Positions 1-8,602 of a stretch of 57,345 nt of DNA are shown piece by piece. The notes beneath the pieces were generated by a model. That model was not told the origin of the DNA. It did not search any database and saw only the letters and a program-made list of their open reading frames with translations. Source of the stretch: Kitasatospora humi (GTDB taxonomy: Bacteria; Actinomycetota; Actinomycetes; Streptomycetales; Streptomycetaceae); contig NZ_JAJJPA010000044.1 of the NCBI RefSeq assembly GCF_020907985.1, positions 1 to 57,345 on the forward strand. Reading direction: 5' to 3'. The stretch's first letter is position 1, and each line of letters opens with the position of its first letter. The translations under genes were made by a program, and so were the position numbers.

Positions 1-128
1 TCGAGGGCCACGACGCCTCCGCCTGACAGGGCTTCGCCCAGCCTGTCCGCTCCTGCTGGTGCCGCGTCCGAGAAGGTCCGCCCAGGCGGGCGCTGGCATG
101 CACCCGCACGGTGGCAGGTACGTAGGGC

Positions 129-545
129 GTGGCTGATCGCAGCGGCAACGGCGGCCGTCGGCGCTTTCCCTGCCCCGCCCACCTCATCCCGGACGCCACC
201 GGTACCGGCGCCTTCCACGACGTCTACCGCTACGCCATGGCGCACAACGCCGTATTCGTCGCCATCGAATCCGAGAAACGCCGCCAGTGGACCGTGAAGG
301 CGGACACCCTCACCACCGGCTCCGGCCACACGGTCGCCGACGCCGTCAACGATGTCATCCGAGCCGCGATCCTCCGTCTGATCGACGACCGCGAGGTCGA
401 TTTAGGCGCCTACACGGGACCCGTCTCCTTCATGATGCACGGCGTGCGCAGCGAAGAACGAGCCCGCGAACTCGCCGCCGCACTCCACGCCGCCCTCTAC
501 GGAGACCTGGAACCCCTCTCCCGCGCCGTCCCTCCCGCACCCTGA
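129..545 (+). CDS. Conserved hypothetical protein, copy 1 of a duplicated gene
   Basis: A 138-aa protein from a GTG start, function not recognised. It has no signal peptide or membrane segment. The body looks like a small soluble alpha/beta domain, with a VFVAIESEKRRQW strand-rich stretch near residue 40 and two helices at the C-terminus. From residue 13 on it is nearly identical to the gene at 10317-10742; the DNA of the two is about 96% identical by eye. The first dozen residues differ because the duplication begins inside the gene at about base 166, so one of the two starts is probably chimeric. Codon use is normal for the region, which suggests it is or was expressed. I cannot assign a function. 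Confidence 0.6.
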   Translation: MADRSGNGGRRRFPCPAHLIPDATGTGAFHDVYRYAMAHNAVFVAIESEKRRQWTVKADTLTTGSGHTVADAVNDVIRAAILRLIDDREVDLGAYTGPVSFMMHGVRSEERARELAAALHAALYGDLEPLSRAVPPAP

Positions 546-638
546 CACCCGAGTAGCAACCCGGCCCTCGTCGTGAAGTTCCACCTTCGGCCACCAGCCC
601 GCGCAGAACTCCAGGCAGTCCTCACGGGTCCTCAGGCG
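166..638. repeat. Large direct repeat, copy A (473 bp)
   Basis: This segment matches 10363-10836 in the same orientation with about 20 differences and one single-base indel. It contains most of the hypothetical gene at 129-545 and about 95 bp beyond its stop. The two copies bracket roughly 10 kb of IS-rich DNA. Many of the differences fall at synonymous or conservative positions, so the copies are diverged paralogous segments rather than a recent assembly duplication. Confidence 0.9.
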
Positions 639-820
639 CTGCGTGTAGTCCTCCTGCGCGCCCTGGTTGAACGCGGGGGCGTCACGTATCCACCGACGCG
701 AGTCGTGTAGGGCTCACGGGTGGAGGCGACCGCCGCATCGAAGCGGATTCGGCGGCCGCACACCACCATCGCGCTCGCCGCCATCGCCGGCCTTGCGCCG
801 ATGGGCCCGGCGAGCGATGG

Positions 821-1357
821 TCAGGGGCCGACCCGTTCGTAGCGCAGCGAGGTGTAGCCGTAGTAGTCGGAGTAGATCTGGGCGATCTTCGCCGCCCCGA
901 CCGCGTCGGTCCGCAGGGCCTGCAGCCGGATGACCGTCGGGCCGTTGACCCTGATCAGCTCGCTGATCGGTGCGGTCGCGTTGCCGCCGGTCTCGGCGTT
1001 GCCCGCGTTGTAGTCGATGATCTGGTAGACGAGTCGCGCGCTTTGCGGCACCTGCGCACCGGCCCCGACGTCCCACAGCCGCGCGGTGATGTACGTGTTG
1101 AGCGGGGGGACACCGTCCAGACGTCCACGGACGTTCGCGTCGAGTTCGTAGCTGCCGGACCTTGGGAGAACAACCTCCAGAGGGGTGTCGGTCCAGGTGC
1201 CGGGCGGCAGATCGACCTGCGTGTTCAGATGCTGGATCCCGTAGGTCGCCAAGGGCGCGGCCGGAGCCGCACTGACGTTGCTCTGCGTCGCCACGGTCGT
1301 TGCACCCACAAGCAGGGCGACGGTCACGGCGATGAGACTCTTGCGTAGGGCCCGCAT
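821..1357 (-). CDS. Secreted protein of unknown function
   Basis: A 178-aa protein with a clear Sec signal peptide: an arginine/lysine N-terminus (MRALRKS), a hydrophobic core and an Ala-rich cleavage zone near residue 33. The start at 1357 is chosen because GGGAGGAA lies just upstream; the open frame continues about 10 codons further without a better ribosome site. The mature part is beta-rich, with alternating polar and hydrophobic strands (for example TYITARLWDVG and ARLVYQIIDYNAG), and has no cysteines. It resembles the beta-sandwich secreted proteins common in streptomycetes, but I recognise no named family. It is probably monocistronic. Confidence 0.7.
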   Translation of the reverse strand: MRALRKSLIAVTVALLVGATTVATQSNVSAAPAAPLATYGIQHLNTQVDLPPGTWTDTPLEVVLPRSGSYELDANVRGRLDGVPPLNTYITARLWDVGAGAQVPQSARLVYQIIDYNAGNAETGGNATAPISELIRVNGPTVIRLQALRTDAVGAAKIAQIYSDYYGYTSLRYERVGP

Positions 1358-1466
1358 GGTTCCTCCCGAAGCAGAGGCCAATGGCATGTGCCGCTGCCAA
1401 GGTAGAAGCCCTCCGTACAGATGACATATCGCTCGAAAGAGTGACAGGGGCTCTCGTGCCGGACAA

Positions 1467-1978
1467 TCATGAGCCCGGCGTACGCGAGCGGTTCCCGCGC
1501 GAGTCCTGACCGTGCTTGGTGTCGTCCCAGCTCTCGAGCAGGAACAGGCGCAGGTCGCCGGCCGAGGACGCGCGGTCGGACACCAGGTTCACGCTGACGC
1601 CGATCTGGCAGTTGCCCCGCTTGCCCAGTGCACCGCAGTACATCCGCGCCACCCCGGGCGAGACGTAGCCGTCCTTGGGAAAGCCGGCATCGTCGATGGC
1701 ATACGCCTCGGGAGAGATGTGCGAGGCAGCCCAACGGCAAGCCGCTAACGGACCTTGGAGTAGTCCCAGGTCGAGGAGGAGACGAACTGCTGCAGCTGCC
1801 GATGGTCCACGCCCAGGTGCTCGGCCATCGGCCGCATCGACTTGCGCTTGCCGTCCAGCATCAGCCCGCGCAGATCCAGCCCGCCCCCGGCCCGCTGGTC
1901 CCGACGTGCCGGCGAACCGAGCATCTCCGCCGCGGGCGGCCGACCCGGCCAGGTGATCGAGGTCAGCCGGGACTTCAA
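1467..1978 (-). pseudogene. IS701-type transposase remnant (frameshifted, truncated)
   Basis: Two adjacent minus-strand frames carry the N-terminal part of a streptomycete IS701-family DDE transposase. The first (about 1745-1950) reads GLMLDGKRKSMRPMAEHLGV and continues with a Gln-rich STWDYSKVR. The second (about 1467-1740) reads AYAIDDAGFPKDGYVSPGVA, then ARMYCGALGKRGNCQIGVSV and a LFLLESWDD-type stretch. The break between the frames is near 1740. Everything after roughly the first 150 residues is missing, including the later catalytic residues, so it cannot be active. The upstream end abuts the truncated SMI1/LRR gene on the other strand, suggesting the element removed that gene's 5' end. 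Confidence 0.8.
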
Positions 1979-2804
1979 CGACGGGCCGCGCTACGTCGCC
2001 TCCTCCGTCACCGCCTGGCTCGGCCAGATGGTGGGCCGACCCGATCCCTATGCCCCGCAGCAGTTGGAGGACGGCGCGCACCAGTTGGTGGTCTCGGCCC
2101 TGGACGAGCGGCTCGCGCCGGGCGTCCAGGCGATCGACCCCAACGACGCCCCCTCGCCCGTCGACCTCGCCCCACTCCACGCCACCCCGCACCTGCGGCG
2201 CCTGCACCCCAACCGCTGCACCACCGCCGACCTGTCCCCCCTGGCCGCACTACCCCTCGAGGACCTCGCCATCAACCTCACCGACGGAACCGACCTCACT
2301 CCGCTCACCGGCCACCCCCACCTGACCTCACTCGCCGTCGGCTCCCAGACCCCGATCGACGTCGCCCCGCTGCACACCCTGCCCGCGCTGTGCTCCCTCG
2401 ACCTGTCCCGCTCCCCCGCCCCGGACCTGACAACGCTCGCCGACCTCCCCGGCCTGCGCTATCTCGCCCTCTCCACCACCCAATGGACCACTCTGACCAC
2501 CACCAATCGCCTCCCCACCCACCTCGCCGCCGGCCGCCTGGCCGGCGCCTCGCCCCTCACCACCGCCCTCGACCTGCTCGCCGCCCTCGGCATCGACACC
2601 TCCACCGCTTACCGCCTCTCCGGCACCGTCGAGATGGCAACGTCCCGTCGCGCTACTGGGGATCGTGATCTCGCTCCCGGGCGCGGCCTCCGACGCCTCC
2701 TCGCCCTCACCACCGCCGATCGGCAATCCCACGCAGACGATCCCGACGAGCACGACAGCTGTCCCCCACTCGCTACCGGCGAACCAGAACGGTCAGAGCG
2801 CTAA
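1930..2804 (+). pseudogene. Truncated SMI1/KNR4-leucine-rich-repeat protein
   Basis: An open plus-strand frame of about 290 codons has no credible start. It enters with GQVIEVSRDFNDGPRYVASS, which looks like the last strand and helix of an SMI1/KNR4 domain. Four or five leucine-rich-type repeats follow (DLAPLHATPHLRRL, DLSPLAALPLEDLAI, DLTPLTGHPHLTSLAV, DVAPLHTLPALCSLDL, DLTTLADLPGLRYLAL). The N-terminal SMI1 part is lost exactly where the opposite-strand IS701 remnant begins. After about base 2640 the reading frame no longer looks like the family, so the 3' end may also be altered. Intact relatives are usually cytosolic and associated with immunity-type or contact-toxin loci; that role is family knowledge, not shown here. 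Confidence 0.6.
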
Positions 2805-2942
2805 CGGCTACCACGACAGGTCACCCTGCCGAGGGGTGGTGCAACGACTGTTGCACACAGTGATCTCACGGCGTACCGGCACTGAGCTGCACGAAGTCGT
2901 CCCACCTCGCCCCGTGCCGCACCTCTTCCCCCAGAGAATCAA

Positions 2943-3320
2943 GGTCTACGCCTGCTGCAGCGCGCCGTGGCCCAGGCCGGCAAGGCCGGCCTCGCGCTGT
3001 TCACGATGCGCGGCAAGGAGTACCTGACCGCGGTGCACCCCGAGCAGGGCATGCTGGTGGCGCGAACGATGCGGTCGCCGACGAGATCCGCGACCCCCGC
3101 AAGGAGCTCGACAACCTCACCGACGCCGAGAAGGTGGAGGTGCCGGACCGGGAGCTCGGCCCAGCCGAGCAGCTGAGCGACACGCTCGCCACCGACTGGA
3201 ACCCCCACGAGTGGCACGACACCTACGCCGAACAGGTCCGCGACCTCGTGCAGGCGACGGCGGAGGGCAAGGAGGTCGCCATGAGTGAGGGCCCGGCCGT
3301 GCCCTCCAGCCGTCAGGTCT
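2943..3320 (+). pseudogene. Ku (non-homologous end-joining) gene fragment
   Basis: The central and C-terminal part of a bacterial Ku homologue is split across two frames. The first frame (about 2943-3070) reads LLQRAVAQAGKAGLALFTMR followed by GKEYLTAVHPEQGMLV. The second (about 3070-3320) reads ADEIRDPRKELDNL, then AEQLSDTLATDWNPHEWHDT and YAEQVRDLVQATAEGKEV. This order matches the bridging core of Ku and its C-terminal linker. The first half of the gene is missing and there is a frameshift near 3070, so it is non-functional. Intact bacterial Ku binds DNA ends and recruits LigD; extra copies are typical of streptomycete chromosome arms. Confidence 0.75.
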
Positions 3321-3500
3321 TGTGCCGCACCTTCGTGTTGCCGTCGGAGGCGACCAGGCCGTGCAGCGCGAGATCGCCAAGCGCCTGCCGGATCACGGTG
3401 TTCGACGCCGCGCCGGGGCGCAGCAGGCGCTGGCGCTGGTCGGCGGTGGCGACCTTGAGGACGCCGAGCGCACCGAGGACGTCGGAGCGCAGGGCGTTGG
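3313..3500 (-). pseudogene. Replication-relaxation family protein fragment
   Basis: About 60 codons on the minus strand read DVLGALGVLKVATADQRQRL, then a winged-helix-like stretch ending ALHGLVASDGNTKVRHKT. This matches the N-terminal DNA-binding part of replication-relaxation proteins found on actinomycete integrative elements and plasmids. It stops at 3313 and has no credible upstream start, because the open frame beyond about 3500 turns into low-complexity Ser/Arg repeats. I read it as a relic of a past integrative element. The similarity is by eye and covers only a short segment. Confidence 0.5.
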
Positions 3501-3654
3501 TCGAGCCGTTCGGGTTGGCGGAAGGCACGGCGCCGAAGCACGATCCAGCCCGGCCGCTGCGACTGCGGCTGCGACTGCGGCTGCGGCGGTTCGACGGCAT
3601 CGACCTGGCTGTGGTCGTCGACACCCAGTGGCCGCGGGCGAAGTGCGCCGGGCA

Positions 3655-3905
3655 GGTCAACCAGGGCCTGGTACCGAGGGCACCACTTGCGAGTTCGCCC
3701 GTGGTGTCGGCCACGACGTGTGCGCCGTTGCCGCCACCGAGGGCAGGCCGGCACACACCGCAGCACGTGCTGACCGCCATCGCCGTCAACATCGAACGCC
3801 TCAGCAAGCAGCCTCCCGGCGAAGGCGCGCTCCCGTGACCAACCGACAGCTTTTCAGGACTACCTCGACCAACAGGGCATCGATCCCGCGCCTACGCTCA
3901 TGACG
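3655..3905 (+). pseudogene. C-terminal fragment of an IS1182-like transposase
   Basis: Three short in-order blocks in shifting plus-strand frames match the end of a streptomycete IS1182-type DDE transposase: GTEGTTCEFARGVGHDV, HTPQHVLTAIAVNIERLS and PTAFQDYLDQQGIDPA. The blocks lie at about 3670-3720, 3755-3805 and 3842-3895. At least two frameshifts separate them, and the catalytic part is missing. It is inactive and marks another old insertion next to the Ku relic. Confidence 0.6.
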
Positions 3906-3980
3906 AGCCGTCAGCTGACGCAGCAGCGACCAAGATTTCCGACGGAGTCGGGCTGAGAAGACAGCTTCTATTCCCAGACA

Positions 3981-4637
3981 TCAGGGTTCGCGCTGGGGGG
4001 CGCCGAGGTAGGTGAGAACCGCAAGGACCCGCCGGTGGCCACTGTCCTCGGGAGGGAGGTCGAGCTTCACGAAAACGTTTCCGACGTGCTTGTGCACGGC
4101 CCGCTCGGTGACCACGAGGCGATCGGCAATCTCAGAGTTTCCGTATCCCTGGGCCATCATCGCGAGTACTTCACGTTCGCGCTCGGTGAGCCGCGCCAGA
4201 GGGTTGTTGCGCGTCGCGAGCAGTTGCCGGACCACCTCAGGGTCCAGCGCCGTGCCGCCGGCCGCTACCCGGTGCAGCGCCTCAACGAAGTCGTCGACGC
4301 GGGCGACTCGGTCCTTGAGCAGGTAGCCGACGCCGGTGCCATCGGCGAGTAGCTCTCGGGCATAAGTGTCCTCGACGTACTGGGAGAGCACGAGGATGGG
4401 CAGTCCTGGAAGGCGTTGCCTGGCGCGAAGCGCGGCTCTGATACCCTCGTCCGTGAAGGACGGAGGAAGACGGACGTCCACCACGGCCACGTCCGGCCGG
4501 TGGGCGACAGCGGCCACCACGAAGGACTCGGCGTCCTCGGTCGTGGCGAGCACTTCGTTCCCCAAGGCCGCCAGCATCGCGGAAAGTCCCTGCGCGAGAA
4601 GCGCGTTGTCCTCGGCGATCAGGATTCGCACGGGCAC
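3981..4637 (-). CDS. NarL/FixJ-family response regulator
   Basis: A 218-aa response regulator. Residues 1-120 form a receiver domain: acidic pair EDN at 9-11, phospho-acceptor Asp54 in VVDVRLPP, a later Ser/Thr position in VLSQY and a Lys in YLLKD. Residues about 145-205 form a LuxR-type helix-turn-helix (LTEREREVLAMMAQGYGNSE, then a recognition helix ending VHKHVGNVFVKL). The start overlaps the last 19 bases of the kinase gene upstream, so the two are translationally coupled and form a two-component system. It should bind DNA as a phosphorylated dimer. The divergent CPBP protease gene is an obvious candidate target, but that is inference from position. Confidence 0.92.
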   Translation of the reverse strand: MPVRILIAEDNALLAQGLSAMLAALGNEVLATTEDAESFVVAAVAHRPDVAVVDVRLPPSFTDEGIRAALRARQRLPGLPILVLSQYVEDTYARELLADGTGVGYLLKDRVARVDDFVEALHRVAAGGTALDPEVVRQLLATRNNPLARLTEREREVLAMMAQGYGNSEIADRLVVTERAVHKHVGNVFVKLDLPPEDSGHRRVLAVLTYLGAPQREP

Positions 4638-5860
4638 TCCACGGTGATCACTGTGGGTCCGCCGGGCGGGCTCTGCACCCGCAGCACGCCGTCAACTGCC
4701 TCAACGCGCTGCCGCATGCCGCGCAACCCCGTGCCGTGGCCTTCCGTTGCCCCGCCTTGGCCGTCGTCGGTGATATCCGCGCGGAGCTTGCCGCCGGCCC
4801 GGGTCAGGGCGACCGACACGGAAGCGGCGTGGCCGTGCTTGGCCGCGTTTGTGAGCGCCTCGGTGATAGCGAAGTACACGGCGACCTCGACCTGCGCCGG
4901 TAAGTCGCCGAGTTCACCGAGTTCCACGGTGGCGGGTATCGGGCAGCGGGCGACGACCGCCGAGACCGCGCCGGTGAGGCCCCGGTCGGCGAGGATCGGC
5001 GGGTAGACGGAGCGCAGCACGTCGCGCAGCTCGGCCATCGCCTCCTCAGCGCCCTCTCGCGCCCGGGCCAGCAGCGGGCCCACCGCCGCGGGGTCGGAGC
5101 CGAGCGTCCGCTCGGCGAGCCCGAGTTGCATGGCGAGGGACACCAGCCGCGCCTGGGTGCCGTCGTGCAGGTCCCGCTCGATGCGGCGTAGTTCACTGCC
5201 GTGCGCGTTGATCGCCCCCATGCGGGTCCGGTCCAGCGTCGACACGCGCTCGGCGAGGATCGTGGCGGCCGAGGGGGCGAGCAGCCACCGGCTCACAGAC
5301 GCCTCCAGCCTGGCCAGCAGGGGCGGGCCGAACAGGGCGAGCAGCACGCTAAGCAGGAACTGAGGCACTCCGACGTAGATCGCGGATCCCCATCCGTCGA
5401 TCGGGACGCTCAGCATCAGCCTGACCGGCTCGTCCGCGGGGAACAACCACCACAGGCATACGAGTACGAGCACGGCCGCCGGGAACAGGAACAGCGCCGC
5501 GCCCAGGAGCCCGAGCACGGTGCCGGCGACCATCATGCCGGGCGCCCAGCGCAGGTCGCGGCCGGTCGCCGGGTCCAACAGCACCGCCATCAGGCGCCTT
5601 CCCGCGTGGGGTCCGGCCGGTGCCGTGGATGTCACCGCCCACCGTCCCAGCCGGTCGCGCTCGCTGTCGGCCAGCCAGCGCAGCAACCGGAGCTCAAGCG
5701 GCAGGACGATCAGACCCACGCCGACCAGGCAGAGCACAGCCGAGTACATCATCATGGGCACCAGCACGACCAGGGTCACTCCACGGACGAACGCGACCAC
5801 GCAGTATCCGGCGGCACGGGCCGAACGCGCCGTGCTTCGCGCCATCGAAAACTCATTCAC
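4619..5860 (-). CDS. Sensor histidine kinase, HisKA_3/NarX type
   Basis: A 413-aa membrane kinase from a GTG start preceded by GGAGGGGAAG. The N-terminal half holds about four hydrophobic segments (residues about 15-60 and 105-165), with soluble loops and no obvious ligand domain. The dimerisation/phosphoacceptor helix contains RRIERDLHDGTQARL with His232. The ATPase domain follows, with an N box (ITEALTNAAKHG), a DDGQGG G1 box and GTGLRGMRQRVE. It phosphorylates the regulator encoded by the overlapping downstream gene. The architecture resembles streptomycete envelope- or antibiotic-sensing kinases that sit next to a membrane effector; here that neighbour is the divergent CPBP protease. The signal is unknown. 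Confidence 0.92.
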   Translation of the reverse strand: MNEFSMARSTARSARAAGYCVVAFVRGVTLVVLVPMMMYSAVLCLVGVGLIVLPLELRLLRWLADSERDRLGRWAVTSTAPAGPHAGRRLMAVLLDPATGRDLRWAPGMMVAGTVLGLLGAALFLFPAAVLVLVCLWWLFPADEPVRLMLSVPIDGWGSAIYVGVPQFLLSVLLALFGPPLLARLEASVSRWLLAPSAATILAERVSTLDRTRMGAINAHGSELRRIERDLHDGTQARLVSLAMQLGLAERTLGSDPAAVGPLLARAREGAEEAMAELRDVLRSVYPPILADRGLTGAVSAVVARCPIPATVELGELGDLPAQVEVAVYFAITEALTNAAKHGHAASVSVALTRAGGKLRADITDDGQGGATEGHGTGLRGMRQRVEAVDGVLRVQSPPGGPTVITVECPCES

Positions 5861-5972
5861 GACGGCCAGTCTTCCCCTCCTCGGCCCCCCGGCGCAGTGG
5901 AGCCCGCTACACCTTTGGTCGGCGAGCGTGCACGATCGCCGCGGTCACCCCGAGATTCGTAGCGTCACGGCC

Positions 5973-6887
5973 ATGAAACGAACGAACACCTTGGGCAGTT
6001 CGCGCCCCGGTCTCGTCCCCTTCCTGGCAGTCAGCTTCATCGGAGCGTGGATCACCATGCTTCCACTGTGGCTCGACGGCCTGCGTCGGACGAGCGCTGC
6101 ACAGGGGACGCCGCGGCTTGCGGCGCTGTGCATGATCCTCATGATGCTGGTGCCGGCGCTGACTGCCTTCGGTCTCACTGCGCGCCACCGAGGGCCGCGT
6201 GAGGCCGCGCGGCTCCTCGGACTTGCCCGGGCCACACCGTGGCGGCACGAAGTCCGCTCCGTCGCGACCGCCCTCACGATCCCACTCGGCCTCACCGCCG
6301 CCGGCCTGACCGTGGCCACGCTCGCCGGCTGGTACACCCCCGCGCACCTGCCTGGACCCGCCACCATCACGTCGCTCGTGCTGAGCGCGCTGGTATCCAC
6401 TCCGCTGTACTTCGGCGAGGAGCTCGGCTGGCAGGGCTACCTACTACCCCGGTTGCTACGGCACGGCAGGACCCGCGGCCTACTCATCGGCGGCGCGATC
6501 TGGGGAGCCTGGCACGTCCCTATGACCGCGCTCGGCGGAAGCTACCCCGGCCATCCGGTGCTGCTGGGCATACCCGTCGCCGTGGTGACCGCCATGCTGC
6601 TCGGAACGGTGATCGCCACCGTCCGGCTGTCCACCGGGTCGGTGTGGGCAGCCGTCGCAACGCACCTGTCACTCAACGAGTTCGCGCTGCCGCTGACCCG
6701 CGACAGCTCGGACCACCTCGTCGACCCGCTGCTCGCCGGGCCGTTGAGCATCTCGACCTGGCCGGCGAGCGCCATCGCCGTGCTGGCCATCTGGCTGACC
6801 TACCGACGGCGCGCCAGGCACTGTGCTCCCGGCGACGACGCAGCGATCAAGTCCGCTAAGAAGACGGCTTCCGGGCTTGACGTTTAA
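5973..6887 (+). CDS. CPBP-family intramembrane metalloprotease (CAAX protease-like)
   Basis: A 304-aa integral membrane protein with about eight hydrophobic segments. Diagnostic motifs are FGEELGWQGYLLPRLLRHG (the EE motif followed by an Arg in the next turn) near residues 150-168, WGAWHVPM near 180, and a later ATHLSLNEF histidine. These are the expected metal-binding and catalytic residues of the CPBP/ABI family. Start at 5973 is an ATG; the open frame upstream of it is antisense to the kinase and is not coding. The gene diverges from the two-component pair. The last dozen residues (SAKKTASGLDV) look unlike the family and lie in a 31-bp tandem duplication, so the C-terminus may be altered. 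The substrate is unknown. Confidence 0.88.
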   Translation: MKRTNTLGSSRPGLVPFLAVSFIGAWITMLPLWLDGLRRTSAAQGTPRLAALCMILMMLVPALTAFGLTARHRGPREAARLLGLARATPWRHEVRSVATALTIPLGLTAAGLTVATLAGWYTPAHLPGPATITSLVLSALVSTPLYFGEELGWQGYLLPRLLRHGRTRGLLIGGAIWGAWHVPMTALGGSYPGHPVLLGIPVAVVTAMLLGTVIATVRLSTGSVWAAVATHLSLNEFALPLTRDSSDHLVDPLLAGPLSISTWPASAIAVLAIWLTYRRRARHCAPGDDAAIKSAKKTASGLDV

Positions 6888-6911
6888 GAAGCTGTTGCTT
6901 TCCGGGCTTGA
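6869..6911. repeat. 12-bp direct repeat at CPBP 3' end
   Basis: TTCCGGGCTTGA occurs at 6869-6880 and again at 6900-6911. The first copy is inside the last codons of the protease gene and the second lies after its stop. The repeat may mark the junction between the gene and the IS-associated sequence that follows. Confidence 0.7.
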
Positions 6912-6995
6912 GGGCTGCGTTTTGCTGGTCATGCATAGGTCGGTGGTCTCGGGGAGTGGTGACGTGTCGAGTCGTCGCTCTGGTTGAGGTCGGGG

Positions 6996-7542
6996 ATGCC
7001 GTCGGTCGTGGGGCTGTTGGAACAGCGTGAGCTCATCGCTCGCCGTCGCATGGACGAGCTGCGGGAGGAGGCCGACCGCATTGACGCGGAGCCGGCCGTG
7101 GTCGAGCGGGAGTGGAACGAGTGGGTCATCGCCCGCTCACGCGTCGGCGAGGTACCGGCTCCGGGCGGCGGCGATGCCGACGGGCCGGACGCCGCCGAGG
7201 ACTTGCCGGACCACGGTGAACCGCCGGTGCAGACCCGGGCCTTCGCAGGCGGCCAAGCCGAAGTCGGTGGTGCCGATGTGGCGTGCGGGGTTGGCCTGGT
7301 CGGCGCTGTCGGTGGACTACCAGCGGATCCCGCAGGCTCTCGCGGACCGGAACCGGCTCGGCCAGGGGTCGCTGACATGCCAGGAGATGGCCGCCTGCTT
7401 CGGCCTGGATCCTGTACCGGGGAAGGTGGAAGCGTTGCGGTCGAAGGCGAAGCGGCTGGCGGCGCGGGGGTGGCTGGCCGAGCCGGCATCGGGCCGGTTC
7501 ACGCTCGCGACGGGCCTGGCCGGGCCAGGCGGCGGGTCATGA
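6996..7542 (+). pseudogene. IS-associated conserved hypothetical protein, frameshifted
   Basis: Two frames together make a recognisable streptomycete hypothetical protein of about 180 aa. The first (from the ATG at 6996) reads GLLEQRELIARRRMDELREE, then EREWNEWVIARSRVGEV. The second takes over near 7225-7245 and reads KSVVPMWRAGLAWSALSVDY, then LGQGSLTCQEMAACFGLDPV, ending KRLAARGWLAEP. The first half is a coiled-coil-like helix; the second looks like a winged-helix DNA-binding domain. From memory, relatives occur beside transposase genes. A single frameshift breaks it, so it is probably inactive. I cannot name a function. Confidence 0.55.
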
Positions 7543-8316
7543 GCTGCGTCATCGACCAGTAGATCATCGCCTCAGCGGTGCCGGTGGATCGCTCGAAGTC
7601 GCGCACCAGGCGGCGGCTTCGCATCAGGTGGGCGAAGAACCGCTCCACGATCCGGCGCTTGGGCAGCACGACGAAGCCGCGCATGCCGTCGCTGCGCTTG
7701 ACGATCGCCAGGACCAGGGCGAGGGCGGCGAGGCAGTGCTCGACGAGGCTGCCGGTGTAGCCGCCGTCGGCCCGGACCAGGACGAGCATGTGGTGCGCGG
7801 CGCAGACCTGGGTGAGCAGGGCCTGTGCGGCGGTGTGGTCGCCGACATTCGCGCTCGTGACCATGCCGGCGAGCAGCGGGCCGAACGTGTCGACCACTGC
7901 GTGCCGTTTGCGGCCTTTGACCAGGTTGCCGTCGTCGAAGCCGCGGCTGTCGGCGCCGACGACGGCGTCCGCCTTGACCGACTGGGAGTCGATCACTCCC
8001 GCGCTCGGCTCCGGATCACGGCCCGCCTTCTCAGGACTGTGCGGCGGAGCCGGTCGTGGAACTCCTCGACCAGGCCGTGGTCACGCCAGCGGCGGAAGAA
8101 GGCGTAGACCCGGTCCCACGGCGGGAAGTCTGCGGGCATGGCCCGCCACTTGGTGCCGTTGTCGACCAGGTGGCGGATCGCGTCCAGTATCGCGCGGTGG
8201 CAGTACGCCTCCGGCTGCCCGCCCCGGCCCCGCAGCCAGCCAGGCACGGGCAGCAGCGGCCGTACCACCGTCTACTCCGCGTCGGAGATGTCCGTCAGGT
8301 AGCGGCGCTCGCGCAC
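7499..8316 (-). pseudogene. IS5-family transposase, interrupted by a stop and a frame change
   Basis: An almost complete DDE transposase on the minus strand. The N-terminal part starts at a GTG at 8316 and reads ISDAE, then a TAG stop (about 8269-8271) where the family has Trp, then VRPLLPVPGWLRGRGGQPEA. The catalytic part lies in a second frame (7499-7996) containing VIDSQSVKADAV, then GRKRHAVVDTFG, LVRADGGYTGSLVE and a C-terminal LPKRRIVERFFAHLMRSRR. The change from frame one to frame two near 8020 is a -1 shift, which in some IS5 elements is programmed. The in-frame TAG, however, makes this copy defective. Its 3' end overlaps the end of the preceding hypothetical gene region. Confidence 0.8.
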
Positions 8317-8486
8317 CCCGTGATCGCCGGCGTTCCCGAACCGGTGTGCCAGGCAGTCACACGCAAGAGTGACCGAAGTGGACCACGCTCCCGCGATGCC
8401 GTAAAGCCGCGACAACAGGGCCTCCTGGACGGCTTGTTGGCGTAGACATCCCTTGAGCTACCAGGAGGTCCTGCTTTCATGCACGA

Positions 8487-8529
8487 CAGCCGTCACGCTC
8501 AGTCGATCGAGACTCCCGTGCGACTGGCA
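8487..8529. repeat. Direct repeat flanking the phosphotransferase gene, copy A
   Basis: About 43 bp here match 9381-9424 in the same orientation with roughly five mismatches. The shared core is GATCGAGACTCCCGT followed by GCGACTGGCA or TCGACTGGCA. The two copies lie on either side of the APH-type gene, each next to an IS5 remnant, as expected for the residue of IS ends or of a captured segment. Confidence 0.7.
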
Positions 8530-8602
8530 GTGCCTCCACGGCTCGCCACCAGTGGCGCGATAGTCAGTTGCGTCCCGGCCGGCACTTCGCCACCTTTGCC
8601 AC

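Noticed and set aside
1..128. 3' end of a gene entering from the left
   Set aside because: A frame ends at base 26 with only eight codons visible, too short to support.
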